Positions 28,136 to 37,033 of a stretch of DNA of 64,000 bases are shown piece after piece. A program made the translations under genes and the position numbers. The notes under the pieces are model-generated. The model was not told the DNA's origin, ran no database searches, and worked only from the letters and a program-made list of their open reading frames with translations. Origin of the DNA: Schauerella fraxinea (GTDB lineage: Bacteria; Pseudomonadota; Gammaproteobacteria; Burkholderiales; Burkholderiaceae_B). Position 1 is the stretch's first letter. The number at the start of each line of letters is the position of its first letter. The stretch covers positions 1,408,554 through 1,472,553 of the forward strand of contig JAVDKL010000001.1 in NCBI GenBank assembly GCA_030849965.1. Reading direction: 5' to 3'.

Positions 28136-28978
28136 ATGAAACCGCAATCGTTCAAACAATGGCTGCTCGTGGCGCTGGCCGTGATCGCCGCGCTGCTGTT
28201 GCTGGTGTTGCCGCTCGCCTTGATTTTTGCGCGGGCATTGTCGGGCGGATGGGCCATGCTCGTCGCCAACTTGCACGAGCCCGACATGATCGCGGCGATC
28301 CAGCTCACGTTGCTGGCGGCCGTGATTACGGTGCCGGTGAACCTGGTATTCGGCATCCTCATGGCCTGGTGCGTGACGCGCTACGACTTTCGCGGCCGCA
28401 AGCTGCTGATGACATTGATCGATATTCCGTATGCCACCTCGCCGGTCGTGGCCGGCCTGTGCTACCTGGTCGTGTATGGGCTGGAAAGCGCCGTGGGAAG
28501 CTGGTTTTACGCGCGCGATATGCAATTGATGTTTGCTTGGCCGGGCATCGTGATGGTCACCATCTTCGTCACATCGCCATTCGTGGCGCGCATCCTGATC
28601 CCGCTGATGCAGTCGCTCGGCACCGAAGAAGAACACGCCGCATTGACGCTGGGCGCCACCGGCTGGCAGATTTTTCGCCGCGTAACGCTGCCCAACATCA
28701 AATGGGGGCTGATCTACGGCACGGTGATCACCAATGCGCGGGCCGTAGGTGAGTTCGGCGCGGTATCGGTCGTGTCGGGCGCGATTCGCGGCAAGACGGT
28801 TACGCTGCCGCTACTCATCGATCAATTGAACGACGACTATAAAACCGTGGGTGCGTTCACGGCCGCCGCCTTGCTGGCATGCATGGCCTTGCTGACGCTC
28901 GTCATCAAGACATTCATGCAATGGCGCGGCAATCGCACCGGCAGCCCGGCCGCGGTGCCGTCGGGGCCGGCGCACTGA
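28136..28978 (+). CDS. cysW: Sulfate/thiosulfate ABC transporter permease CysW
   Basis: This 280-residue permease has six hydrophobic segments. The EAA loop reads EEHAALTLGATGWQIFRRVT, and NARAVGEFGAVSVVSGAIRG is the family hallmark. PYATSPVVAGLCYLV is typical of CysW. The expected downstream cysA ATPase gene is absent: the next gene is a convergent porin 27 bp away. Either the ATPase is encoded elsewhere or a shared MalK/PotA-type ATPase is used. Confidence 0.95.
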   Translation: MKPQSFKQWLLVALAVIAALLLLVLPLALIFARALSGGWAMLVANLHEPDMIAAIQLTLLAAVITVPVNLVFGILMAWCVTRYDFRGRKLLMTLIDIPYATSPVVAGLCYLVVYGLESAVGSWFYARDMQLMFAWPGIVMVTIFVTSPFVARILIPLMQSLGTEEEHAALTLGATGWQIFRRVTLPNIKWGLIYGTVITNARAVGEFGAVSVVSGAIRGKTVTLPLLIDQLNDDYKTVGAFTAAALLACMALLTLVIKTFMQWRGNRTGSPAAVPSGPAH

Positions 28979-29005
28979 GCGGGTGCGGCAGCGGTAGTTC
29001 TAGAT

Positions 29006-30103
29006 TCAGAACATGTGGCGTATGCCGACCTGCACACCCTTCGTGGCGGACCCGGCCTCAGGACGATTGCGCCAGTATTCGTTGGGGGCTTGAGCCGCGC
29101 CGATAGCGTAGCGCGCACCGTCGCTATTATCGATCCATGCGCCGGCGGCATAGAGTGTGGTCCGCTTGGACACATGATGCAGATACATCGCGCCAAAGTG
29201 ATTGGCATGGGTCGCGCGGTTGTAGCCTGACGCGATGTTGGCGGCATCTGCAGATGCATCGATGTAGGTCCAGCCCAGGCTCAACTGATCCGTGGACCTC
29301 ATGTACCACGCCACGCTGAGCGAATACAGATCTTTGTCGATCGAACGGTCGGTCTGTTTGTTCTTGAAGTACCCGAGATAAACCGTAAACGGTTGGAATG
29401 TGTAGGCGCCGCCGATCGCGGTCTGTCGATTGCGCGTCCCGACGTATGCCGCGTCGTTTGCAGGCGCCAGCGTGTTATCGACATGCGCCAGCAAAAAGTA
29501 GTACGGCCCGGAATCGTAATCGAGCGCCGCCTGCCACACTCTCCCCGCCTTGCTGTGCCGATAGCTGTCGCCAAAGGCATAGCGCGTGTCTGCGCGCCAC
29601 CCGGCCCACCGGGGGGTGGCATAACTGATCTCGTTATTGTTGCGGAAATTGTAGCCGGACTGCGTCCCCAACCCGGCGCCAAACGTACCGCCATAAAACG
29701 CCGCCGTTCGTCCCAGCATATTGAAGAACACGCTGTTCTGCTTACCCAGACGCACTTCGCCGTACTCCGGATTGGAGAAGCCCACGAACGACTGCCGTGC
29801 GAACATCTGCCCCGCGACGGACGACGTTCCGTTGTTGGTGTTGTACCCGCCCTCGAGGCGGAAGACGGCACGCGTGCCGCCGCCCAATGCTTCGGCGCCG
29901 TGCATCCCGAATCGAGACACCTGCAGACCGCCGCTGTCCGCGCCCTTGGTCGTTACGCCATTGCTGTTGATGGCGCCGACATAAGCATCGACCACCCCGT
30001 AAAGCGTCACGCTACTCGTGGCCGCCGGCTGCGCAAAGCTCGGCCCGGTCAATAATGCAAAAGCGACAGGCGTGACGATACGAAGCATATTGCTTGCTTT
30101 CAT
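29006..30103 (-). CDS. Gram-negative trimeric porin
   Basis: This 365-residue outer-membrane protein has a signal peptide (ending PSFAQPA) and then the start of a 16-stranded barrel, SVTLYGVVDAYVGAINSNG. The constriction-loop marker RQSFVGFSNPEYGEVRLGKQ follows. It ends in the outer-membrane sorting signal VGIRHMF, with a terminal Phe. It belongs to the porin_4 family common in Burkholderiales. It is the last gene of the minus-strand ABC/catabolic operon, 88 bp after the ATPase gene, and may admit the operon's substrate. Confidence 0.93.
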   Translation of the reverse strand: MKASNMLRIVTPVAFALLTGPSFAQPAATSSVTLYGVVDAYVGAINSNGVTTKGADSGGLQVSRFGMHGAEALGGGTRAVFRLEGGYNTNNGTSSVAGQMFARQSFVGFSNPEYGEVRLGKQNSVFFNMLGRTAAFYGGTFGAGLGTQSGYNFRNNNEISYATPRWAGWRADTRYAFGDSYRHSKAGRVWQAALDYDSGPYYFLLAHVDNTLAPANDAAYVGTRNRQTAIGGAYTFQPFTVYLGYFKNKQTDRSIDKDLYSLSVAWYMRSTDQLSLGWTYIDASADAANIASGYNRATHANHFGAMYLHHVSKRTTLYAAGAWIDNSDGARYAIGAAQAPNEYWRNRPEAGSATKGVQVGIRHMF

Positions 30104-30191
30104 GGATTTTCCCGATGTGAACGGCGTGACCGGCGAACGCCGGACGCCAACGCGTGTGCCGGTCTAAAGGCGCAAGCCTGTAGCGCCGGCG

Positions 30192-31316
30192 TTATGGCCG
30201 GGGAACGATATGCGCGTCCTCCGGATGCCAGGTGATGCGGTAACGGGCGCCTTCGCGGTAAGCGGTGCGGCCACCGCGCGGCACACGCATGCGAACGCGT
30301 TGACCGCTGCAGCGACCGTCGAGCAGCAGGCTCGAACCGTAGTCAACGATTCCCGCCAACTCGAAATCGAGCAGGTTCGGGTCTTCTGCGTCGGCCGTTT
30401 CGGCGATGCGCAACGACTCGGGCCGCACCATCAGCGACAGCATGCTGCCGCGGGGATGCGCGGTCGGCAGAGCCGCCAATGTACGATGCAGCGCCGACGC
30501 ATCGTATCGCCCCGCCGCGGGATCGTTGGCCGTCACATCGAAGAAATTGCTTTCACCCACGAACGTCCCCACGAAGTGCGTGGCCGGCGCGGCATAAACG
30601 TCCAGCGCCGGCGCAAACTGCTCCACGCGTCCAGCGTTGAACACCGCGATACGATCGGACATCGTCATCGCTTCGGATTGATCGTGCGTCACGAAGATAG
30701 TGGTCATGCCGAAGGTCTTGTGCAGCCGCTTGATCTCCAGCTGCATCTGCTCACGAAGATTCTTGTCGAGTGCACTCAAGGGCTCGTCCAGCAGCAGCAC
30801 ATCGGGTTCGAACACCAGCGCGCGGGCCAGCGCGACGCGTTGCTGCTGCCCTCCGGACAACTGCTTGGGCAGGCGATCGACATGATCCGCCAGACCGACC
30901 ACATCGAGTATCCGTCTGGCCCGGGTGATGCATTCATGGCTGGACACGCGGCGCATACGTAACGGAAAGGCGACGTTCTCCAACGCCGACATGTGCGGAA
31001 AGAGCGCGTAGTTCTGGAACACCATGCCCATATTGCGCCGATGAGGCGGCATGTCGACGACGGACGCACCGCGCAGTCGTACATCACCTTCAGTGGGCGT
31101 GGTGAAGCCCGCGACGATGGACAAGGTGGTTGTCTTGCCGGAGCCGCTCGGCCCGAGAAACGTCACGAATTCGCCTTCGCGAATGTCCAGACTGACGGCG
31201 TCGATGGCGAATGTCTTGCCGTCGAATGTCTTGCGCAACCCCGTCAAGCTCAGATGCGCCGCGGATGCGTCCGCTTCGGGGGAAAGATCGTCACGCAGCG
31301 CGCAGGCCTCGTTCAT
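30192..31316 (-). CDS. Spermidine/putrescine-type ABC transporter ATPase (PotA-like)
   Basis: This 374-residue ATPase energises the neighbouring permeases. Motifs are Walker A GPSGSGKTTT, Q-loop MVFQNYALFPHMS, signature LSGGQQQRVALARAL, Walker B VLLLDEPLSALD and the switch His in FVTHDQSEAM. A C-terminal TOBE domain begins near LMVRPESLRIAE. The class is that of amine and carboxylate importers (PotA/CysA/FbpC); the substrate is unknown. It is the fourth transporter gene of the operon, 61 bp after the second permease gene. Confidence 0.93.
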   Translation of the reverse strand: MNEACALRDDLSPEADASAAHLSLTGLRKTFDGKTFAIDAVSLDIREGEFVTFLGPSGSGKTTTLSIVAGFTTPTEGDVRLRGASVVDMPPHRRNMGMVFQNYALFPHMSALENVAFPLRMRRVSSHECITRARRILDVVGLADHVDRLPKQLSGGQQQRVALARALVFEPDVLLLDEPLSALDKNLREQMQLEIKRLHKTFGMTTIFVTHDQSEAMTMSDRIAVFNAGRVEQFAPALDVYAAPATHFVGTFVGESNFFDVTANDPAAGRYDASALHRTLAALPTAHPRGSMLSLMVRPESLRIAETADAEDPNLLDFELAGIVDYGSSLLLDGRCSGQRVRMRVPRGGRTAYREGARYRITWHPEDAHIVPRP

Positions 31317-31377
31317 GTTCAGTGCTCCAGCAGATGGGTGTGCTCCGGCCGCGTAAGCGGCGGACTTCAGATTGGAT

Positions 31378-32151
31378 TTATCCTGCCGCCAAGCGGCGGC
31401 GACGCATTAACCAGGGGATCAATACCGCGAGCGTCATGACCACCAGGATCAGCGCCGAAACCACGCTGATCACGGGGTCGGCCTGCATCCGCAAACTGTC
31501 GAACATTTTTCGCGGCAGGGTCGACGTCGCACTGCCCGATATGAAGATCGCCACGACGGCCTCATCGAACGAATGCACAAAGGCGAACAAGGCGGCGGCC
31601 AGGAATCCTGGGCGCAACACGGGGAACGTCACGAGGAAGAAACTTTTCAGCGGTGACGCGCCCAGGTTTTGCGCGGCCAACTCCAGGTTGCGATCGAATC
31701 CCTTGAGCGCTGCACTCACGATCAAATAGGCCACCGGCACGCTCAGGCAGGTGTGGGCGAGTACGACCCCCAGCCGGGTCTGCACCAAACCCAACGCGCC
31801 GAAGTAGTAGTAATAGCCCAGCGCCACCACGATATGCGGCACCGTCAAAGGCAGGATCATCAGCAGGTTGAGCGCCGATCTGCCCCTGAAGCGGCTGCGG
31901 GTAAGCGCGAACGAAGCCGGCACCACCAACAGCATCGTCAATACTGCGGTGCCGGCGCCGATGATCAGACTGTTGATCGTGGGTTCCGTCCATCGCACAT
32001 CGTTGAAATAGGCTTGGTAATACGTCCAGCCGTAAGACGGCGGCGGAAACTCGAAAGATGGCGAGTCGCTGAACGACATCGGCAGAACGATAAAAAGCGG
32101 TGCCGCGATGAAGGCGACAATCAACACCGCAAAACTTTTGACCCATGTCAT
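31378..32151 (-). CDS. ABC transporter permease (PotC type)
   Basis: This 257-residue inner-membrane protein has six hydrophobic segments. The EAA loop reads LELAAQNLGASPLKSFFLVT. SFDEAVVAIFISGSATSTLP matches the PotC-like conserved segment 'SLDDxxxxxFxxG'. The ATG at 32151 overlaps the stop of the first permease as ATGA. An upstream in-frame start at 32454 would run deep into that gene and is rejected. Confidence 0.92.
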   Translation of the reverse strand: MTWVKSFAVLIVAFIAAPLFIVLPMSFSDSPSFEFPPPSYGWTYYQAYFNDVRWTEPTINSLIIGAGTAVLTMLLVVPASFALTRSRFRGRSALNLLMILPLTVPHIVVALGYYYYFGALGLVQTRLGVVLAHTCLSVPVAYLIVSAALKGFDRNLELAAQNLGASPLKSFFLVTFPVLRPGFLAAALFAFVHSFDEAVVAIFISGSATSTLPRKMFDSLRMQADPVISVVSALILVVMTLAVLIPWLMRRRRLAAG

Positions 32152-32993
32152 CGCGATTCTCCCCACAAGCGATCGAGGCCGAACAGCCGGCTGTATATCG
32201 CGTACACCGTGAGGGACGCCGCCAGCAGCACCACAGACATGGCGGCCGCCTCGCCGAAATTGAGCAATTCTTCGATCTGCTGACCGATGAGGCCGGCAAT
32301 CATTTGCTCGCTGGGGCCGCCCAACAAAACCGGCATCACGTAAAAGCCCAGGCAGGTAATGAACACCAATGTGCAACCGTTGATCACGGCCGGAGCGCTC
32401 AATGGCAAAAACACTTTGCAGAACGCCGCCCAAGGCGTGGCGCCCAATCCGCATGCCGCGCGCTCGTAAGCCGGGTCGATTTTTTTCATCACGGAAAACA
32501 ACGTCATCACCATCAATGGCAGCAGCGCGTGGACCATGCCCAAACTGGACGCAAAGCGGGTAAACAGCAACTCTCCGCCCTCGATGCCCAGCGCGCGCAT
32601 GGCGGCAAGCACCGGCCCGCGGTTGCCCAGAATCACCATCCAGGCATAGGTGCGTACAAGGAAACTGATCCAGAGACTCAACCCCACCAGCAACAACGCA
32701 GATGCCGCAAACGACCCCTCACTGCGCGCCACGACATAGGCCAACGGATATCCGAGCAGCAAACACGCCACGGTGACTGACAGTGCGGTCAGGAATGTGC
32801 TGCCCAACGCGCTTAAGAAGAAGCTGTCCGAAAACAGATAGGTGTAATTTTCAACGCCCCAATCGGGATCGCTGACGCTGAGCATCAGCACTTGAATGAG
32901 AGGAACGATGAAAAATGCTGTCAGAAAGACCACGACGGGAAGCAGAAGCAGCCCCCGTCTGGTCAGATCCCGCCGTACGGCTGATCGATACAT
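32148..32993 (-). CDS. ABC transporter permease (PotB type)
   Basis: This 281-residue inner-membrane permease has six hydrophobic segments. SLWISFLVRTYAWMVILG and the EAA loop YERAACGLGATPWAAFCKVF are typical of PotB-like subunits. VMPVLLGGPSEQMIAGLI corresponds to the conserved 'xPxLLGGxxxxMI' stretch of the family. It follows the binding-protein gene by 41 bp and overlaps the second permease gene by 4 bases. Confidence 0.92.
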   Translation of the reverse strand: MYRSAVRRDLTRRGLLLLPVVVFLTAFFIVPLIQVLMLSVSDPDWGVENYTYLFSDSFFLSALGSTFLTALSVTVACLLLGYPLAYVVARSEGSFAASALLLVGLSLWISFLVRTYAWMVILGNRGPVLAAMRALGIEGGELLFTRFASSLGMVHALLPLMVMTLFSVMKKIDPAYERAACGLGATPWAAFCKVFLPLSAPAVINGCTLVFITCLGFYVMPVLLGGPSEQMIAGLIGQQIEELLNFGEAAAMSVVLLAASLTVYAIYSRLFGLDRLWGESR

Positions 32994-33034
32994 AACAAAT
33001 CCTGCGGGTGGATAGACGTTGATTGACCGGCGGA

Positions 33035-34099
33035 TTACCGAACGACCCAGCGGTCGAACTGCCGTGCGATATCGTTAAGCTGCGGCGCCAGCGCAGCCAC
33101 GTTCTGCTCGAAGGTTTGCGCGTAATTCTTTGGAAACGTCGGCATCATGAGGGCGTCCTTTTCTGGAATGAACTCAAAAGCCTTGCGATTGACCGGACCA
33201 TAGTCAGCCTCGCGGCAGAAGCCTGCCAGCCGCTCACCGCTCACAGACGCGCGAATGAACTGCCAGGCCGCCTGCGCGCGTGGCGACCCCTTGGACACGA
33301 CCCAGTAAGCGCGATCGATCTGGGCGTCTTTCCACACCAGTTCGACGGGTTGCTGCTGACGGATCAGCTCTACTACTCGTCCATGCCAAATGGCGGCAGC
33401 AGTCACTTCGCCATCGCGCAACAACTGCTGCGACTGCTGCCCCTGCGTCCACCACACCCGAATCGACGGCTTGATACGGTCGAGCGTGGCCAGGGCGCGT
33501 TGAATATCGACCGGATAGAGCTTGTCGACGGGCACGCCATCGGCAAGCAACGCAAGGGGCAGCACACGTGGCGCATGCCGTTGCATGCTGCGTGGTCCGC
33601 CGAACTTTTCGAGATCGAAGAACTGGGTCCAATCCTGCGGGCCGCCTTGGGGATACTTATCCTTGTGAAACGCGATCACCGTCGCGAACGCATGCGAGCC
33701 CACGCCGTTATGGATGACCTGATCCTGATCGAGCGCCGCGGCATCGATGAATCGCGTGTCGATCGGCTCGATGAGCCCGGCTTCGTTGGCCCGCACCAAA
33801 TCTGCGCCCCCCAGGGTGGTGACGTCGAACTCATACACACCCGTGCGGGCCTGCGCGGCCAGCTTCGCAAACGACACCGGCGATACGGTTCGAATGGGAA
33901 CCCCGGTTTCCTTGGTGAAAGGCTCGAAAAGGTGACGGCTCGCCGCAGTTTCCCAACTGCCGCCCCACGTATTGACCAACAGCGGATCAGCTGCCCGCGC
34001 CGTGCCGTGAATGAACGGCAAGCCCAGGCTCGCGCCCGCTGCGAGTGCTTTCAAACTGCGGCGTCGAGCAATGGAAAAGTCCTGATCATTTGATTTCAT
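33035..34099 (-). CDS. ABC transporter substrate-binding protein (PotD-like)
   Basis: This 354-residue periplasmic binding protein starts with a twin-arginine-like signal (ARRRSLKALAAGASLGLPF), so export may use the Tat route. The mature part opens LLVNTWGGSWETAASRHLFE, typical of the spermidine/putrescine and opine class of binding proteins. YEFDVTTLGGADLVRANEAG and AAIWHGRVVELIRQQQPVEL fit the two lobes. The substrate is unknown; the enzymes of the operon suggest an amino compound or peptide derivative. It lies 73 bp after the ThDP-enzyme gene. Confidence 0.9.
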   Translation of the reverse strand: MKSNDQDFSIARRRSLKALAAGASLGLPFIHGTARAADPLLVNTWGGSWETAASRHLFEPFTKETGVPIRTVSPVSFAKLAAQARTGVYEFDVTTLGGADLVRANEAGLIEPIDTRFIDAAALDQDQVIHNGVGSHAFATVIAFHKDKYPQGGPQDWTQFFDLEKFGGPRSMQRHAPRVLPLALLADGVPVDKLYPVDIQRALATLDRIKPSIRVWWTQGQQSQQLLRDGEVTAAAIWHGRVVELIRQQQPVELVWKDAQIDRAYWVVSKGSPRAQAAWQFIRASVSGERLAGFCREADYGPVNRKAFEFIPEKDALMMPTFPKNYAQTFEQNVAALAPQLNDIARQFDRWVVR

Positions 34100-34172
34100 T
34101 ACAACGTCACCTCACACGATAAGGGTTAAAGAGACGACTGCAGGCCATGGCGCTGCATGCCGTCCGCTGCGT

Positions 34173-35729
34173 TCAGCACAGCACTTCGATCAGCGTCGGG
34201 CCGCGCGTCGTCAGACATGTCTTGAAAGCACGGTCGAATGCGTCGGCGGCATCAACGCGGTATGCGGCGACGCCGCTGGCTTGCGCAATGCCGCACCAGT
34301 CGAGATGCGGTGCCTGCAATTGCGTCATTGCCGCGGACACCGGCATATCGGCAAGATCGCCGATCCGTGCCAATTCAGTCTGCAGGATCTGATACCGGCG
34401 ATTGGCAGCAATGATCACCACGACGTCGGCTTGTTCGCGCGCCATCGTCCAAAGCGCTTGCAACGTATACATCGCACTGCCGTCGGACTGCAGCGCAACC
34501 ACTTTGCGATCCGGACATGCGACTGCTGCCCCCAACGCGCATGGCAGGCCCATGCCTATCGCGCCGCCCGGCAGTGCCAGCTCGCTGTGAGGCGCAGCCG
34601 CCGCGCTGTAAGCCTGGAAAGGCCCGCCGAACGTGCTGCCTTCGATCGTGACGATGGCGTCTTGGGGCAACAACGCCGCCACCCGTTCACAAATGCGCGC
34701 TGCCAGTGCGTTGGGAACCGGCGCCGCGGGGGCCGAGGGTACGGCCGATCCGTTCACCGCCCCCACCGCTTCGTGCAGCGCGCGTAACGCGGCAAGCAGA
34801 TCGTCCTCGACCGATGCGAACGGCTGCAAACGTTCGGCCGACACTAGCTCGCTGTCTTGCCCCTCATAGCCGAAGTACGTCACCGGTGGCCGCGCACCGA
34901 CGAGAATGACATGCCGGAAGCCGTCAAGATAAGCGCGCGCCGGTTCTGGAAAGTACGGCACGCGTGCGATGGCGTAATGCGAACGACCGCGCTCGCAACG
35001 CGCCGGCGTGGCGCCATAGGCCACATCGCACCCCGTTGCCTGCGCAATCTCGCCAGCCAGCCGGGTACCTTCCGCGCACGCGGCCCGGGGGTGCAGGAGC
35101 AGCACGGCCCGGGTGCCGTCGCGCAATGCGGGCACGACGCTGCCGAGATGATCGAGATAAACCTCGCCGCGCATCGGCGTGTCCGCTGCAACAAGCGGCG
35201 CAGGCGCTGCCGCGCTTTGCTGCTGAAAGTCGGCGGGAAAAATAAGGGTGGCCACGCGTGACTGCGCCTGCCGGGTGGCCGCCATCGCCGCATCTAATTG
35301 GGGTGCGGCATCATCCGCATGCGTGATCGTTCCCACATAACGCGACACGGTGTTCGCCAAGGCGGCAATATCGGAGGTCAACGGCGTGTCGTATTTCAGA
35401 TGGGTACTGGTGTGATCGCCGATCAGATTGATCACGGGGCTGTCCGCGCGCCGTGCGTTGTGCAGATTGGCAAGCGCATTGGCGAAACCCGGCCCCAAGT
35501 GCGTCAAGGTCAGCGCGGGCCGATCAAGCATGCGGCCGTAACCATCTGCCGCGCCGCTGCACACCCCTTCGAAACTGCACAGCACGGGGCGCACGCGTGT
35601 TTCCGCATCGAAGGCTGCGGTCAATGCCAGCTCGGTGGTACCCGGGTTGGCAAAACACACCGTTACGCCATGCTCGGCGGCGCGGGACAGAAGCCTAACC
35701 GCTCCACTCGTTGGGTTCAACATGGTCAT
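34173..35729 (-). CDS. Thiamine-diphosphate-dependent enzyme (acetolactate-synthase-like)
   Basis: This 518-residue protein has the three-domain fold of the acetolactate synthase / benzoylformate decarboxylase family. The N-terminal PYR domain carries the catalytic Glu in CSFEGVCSGAADGYGR. The C-terminal PP domain carries the ThDP/metal motif LQSDGSAMYTLQALWTMARE followed by ANRRYQIL. The usual GDG begins SDG here. GGAIGMGLPCALGAAVACPD is typical. The gene lacks the length and FAD-domain markers of true IlvB. It should decarboxylate or ligate a 2-oxo acid; the substrate is not known. It overlaps the aminotransferase homologue by 4 bases. Confidence 0.85.
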   Translation of the reverse strand: MTMLNPTSGAVRLLSRAAEHGVTVCFANPGTTELALTAAFDAETRVRPVLCSFEGVCSGAADGYGRMLDRPALTLTHLGPGFANALANLHNARRADSPVINLIGDHTSTHLKYDTPLTSDIAALANTVSRYVGTITHADDAAPQLDAAMAATRQAQSRVATLIFPADFQQQSAAAPAPLVAADTPMRGEVYLDHLGSVVPALRDGTRAVLLLHPRAACAEGTRLAGEIAQATGCDVAYGATPARCERGRSHYAIARVPYFPEPARAYLDGFRHVILVGARPPVTYFGYEGQDSELVSAERLQPFASVEDDLLAALRALHEAVGAVNGSAVPSAPAAPVPNALAARICERVAALLPQDAIVTIEGSTFGGPFQAYSAAAAPHSELALPGGAIGMGLPCALGAAVACPDRKVVALQSDGSAMYTLQALWTMAREQADVVVIIAANRRYQILQTELARIGDLADMPVSAAMTQLQAPHLDWCGIAQASGVAAYRVDAADAFDRAFKTCLTTRGPTLIEVLC

Positions 35730-37033
35730 GCCTGGGCTCCGTTCATTGCCGCGACGAAACGGTCGATGCCATCGCCGAGGTCGTCGTCCGATAGCGTCAG
35801 GGGAAATTGAAAGCGGATGACATTGGCGTCACTCCCGCCAAGAGAAACAAGCACGCCAGCCGCGATTGCAGCGTCCGCCACGACCCGCGCCTGCAGCACA
35901 TCGGGCTCACCCGATGGGCGCCGAAATTCCACTGCCCGCATGGCGCCGAGGCCGCGCAGATCGGCAATCGCCGTTTGCGTGCGCCGCGCATCCTGCATGC
36001 GGTTCATCCACGCACGACCCAGGTCTGCAGCGCGGCTGCAGAGCATGTCGTCGTGGATCACATCGAGCACCGCATGGGCCGCCGCCGCGGCAACGGCGTG
36101 GCCCCACATCGTGCGCTGCACGGCTTGCCGTTGAACGGTTTGGACGAGCGGTTGACGGCCGATCACCGCTGCCAGTGGCAGGCCATCGCTCAGCCCGTCC
36201 GCCAAAACGATCAGATCCGCCTCAATGTCGAAATGCTCCAGCGCGAACAACTTTCCAGTGCGCGCCAACGCCGTCCTGCTTTCATCGACGATCAAGACGA
36301 TGCCGTGCCGATCGCACAGCGCACGCACGTCATGCAACAGGGTGGCCGAGGCCGTCAGCACACCGGCTTCGCCTTGAACACACTCGATCACCACGGCAGC
36401 CACCTCTTGAGGCGCCAGGCGGGTACGAAACAGCAGCTGCAAGCTGCGGCGCATGTCGTCGAGACCGGCACCGGTGGCCGCATGGGGAAACGGCAAGAAT
36501 TGAATGCGGGCCCCAGCATCTCCTCCCGAGCTCGTATCCGTGCGCACGCCGCTCAATGCTCGCGCCATGCCGGTCTCGCCGTGCCATGCCCCCGCGAAGG
36601 CAAGCACCGCACGTCGGCCCGTGGCGAGCCGCGCCATCGTCACAGCAAGTTCGACGGCTTCGGCGCCGGTGGTCGCCCACGCCGTACTGCAGGGTGCTGC
36701 GATGGGAGCCAGCGTTTCGAGCCGATCCGCCAATGACGTGGCCTGGGCCGTACTGGCGAACGGTGCACCCACATGCACCAGACGATCGAGCTGCGCCCGC
36801 ATCGCGCTGATGACGACGGGGTGCCGGTGCCCGGTGACCCCCGCGCCGCCGTTGGCCGAAAAATCGATCAAGCGAGCGCCACCCGCCGTGCACAGCACGG
36901 CATTTTCGCCGCGTTCGATAAGTACAGGCGCAGGCGCGACGTCCCGATCGCCCGCCAAGGGAGATCCGGTGTGCGCCATCCGCGCGGCACCTGCCGGGGT
37001 CACTGGAATGTGCACGGTCGACGCTCCTGTCAC
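35726..37033 (-). CDS. Class-III aminotransferase homologue lacking the PLP lysine
   Basis: This 435-residue protein has the fold-type-I class-III pattern (TGAEAVELAVTMAR; FAGAWHGETGMARAL; VVIECVQGEAGV). The two catalytic signatures are altered. The usual 'DExQxGxGRTG' reads DESRTALARTG. The cofactor lysine segment 'LAKSLGGGLPL' reads LADGLSDGLPL, so the Schiff-base lysine is Asp279 (codon at 36197-36199). Loss of this lysine predicts no normal transamination. The gene has no frameshift and is coupled to both neighbours by 4-base overlaps, so it looks maintained. A partner, carrier or altered catalytic role is possible. Confidence 0.82.
   Translation of the reverse strand: MTGASTVHIPVTPAGAARMAHTGSPLAGDRDVAPAPVLIERGENAVLCTAGGARLIDFSANGGAGVTGHRHPVVISAMRAQLDRLVHVGAPFASTAQATSLADRLETLAPIAAPCSTAWATTGAEAVELAVTMARLATGRRAVLAFAGAWHGETGMARALSGVRTDTSSGGDAGARIQFLPFPHAATGAGLDDMRRSLQLLFRTRLAPQEVAAVVIECVQGEAGVLTASATLLHDVRALCDRHGIVLIVDESRTALARTGKLFALEHFDIEADLIVLADGLSDGLPLAAVIGRQPLVQTVQRQAVQRTMWGHAVAAAAAHAVLDVIHDDMLCSRAADLGRAWMNRMQDARRTQTAIADLRGLGAMRAVEFRRPSGEPDVLQARVVADAAIAAGVLVSLGGSDANVIRFQFPLTLSDDDLGDGIDRFVAAMNGAQA

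Noticed and set aside
28980-29000. ops/JUMPstart-like GGCAGCGGTAGTTC
   Set aside because: It resembles GGCGGTAGCGT only partly and lies between convergent cysW and porin genes, not upstream of a polysaccharide operon.
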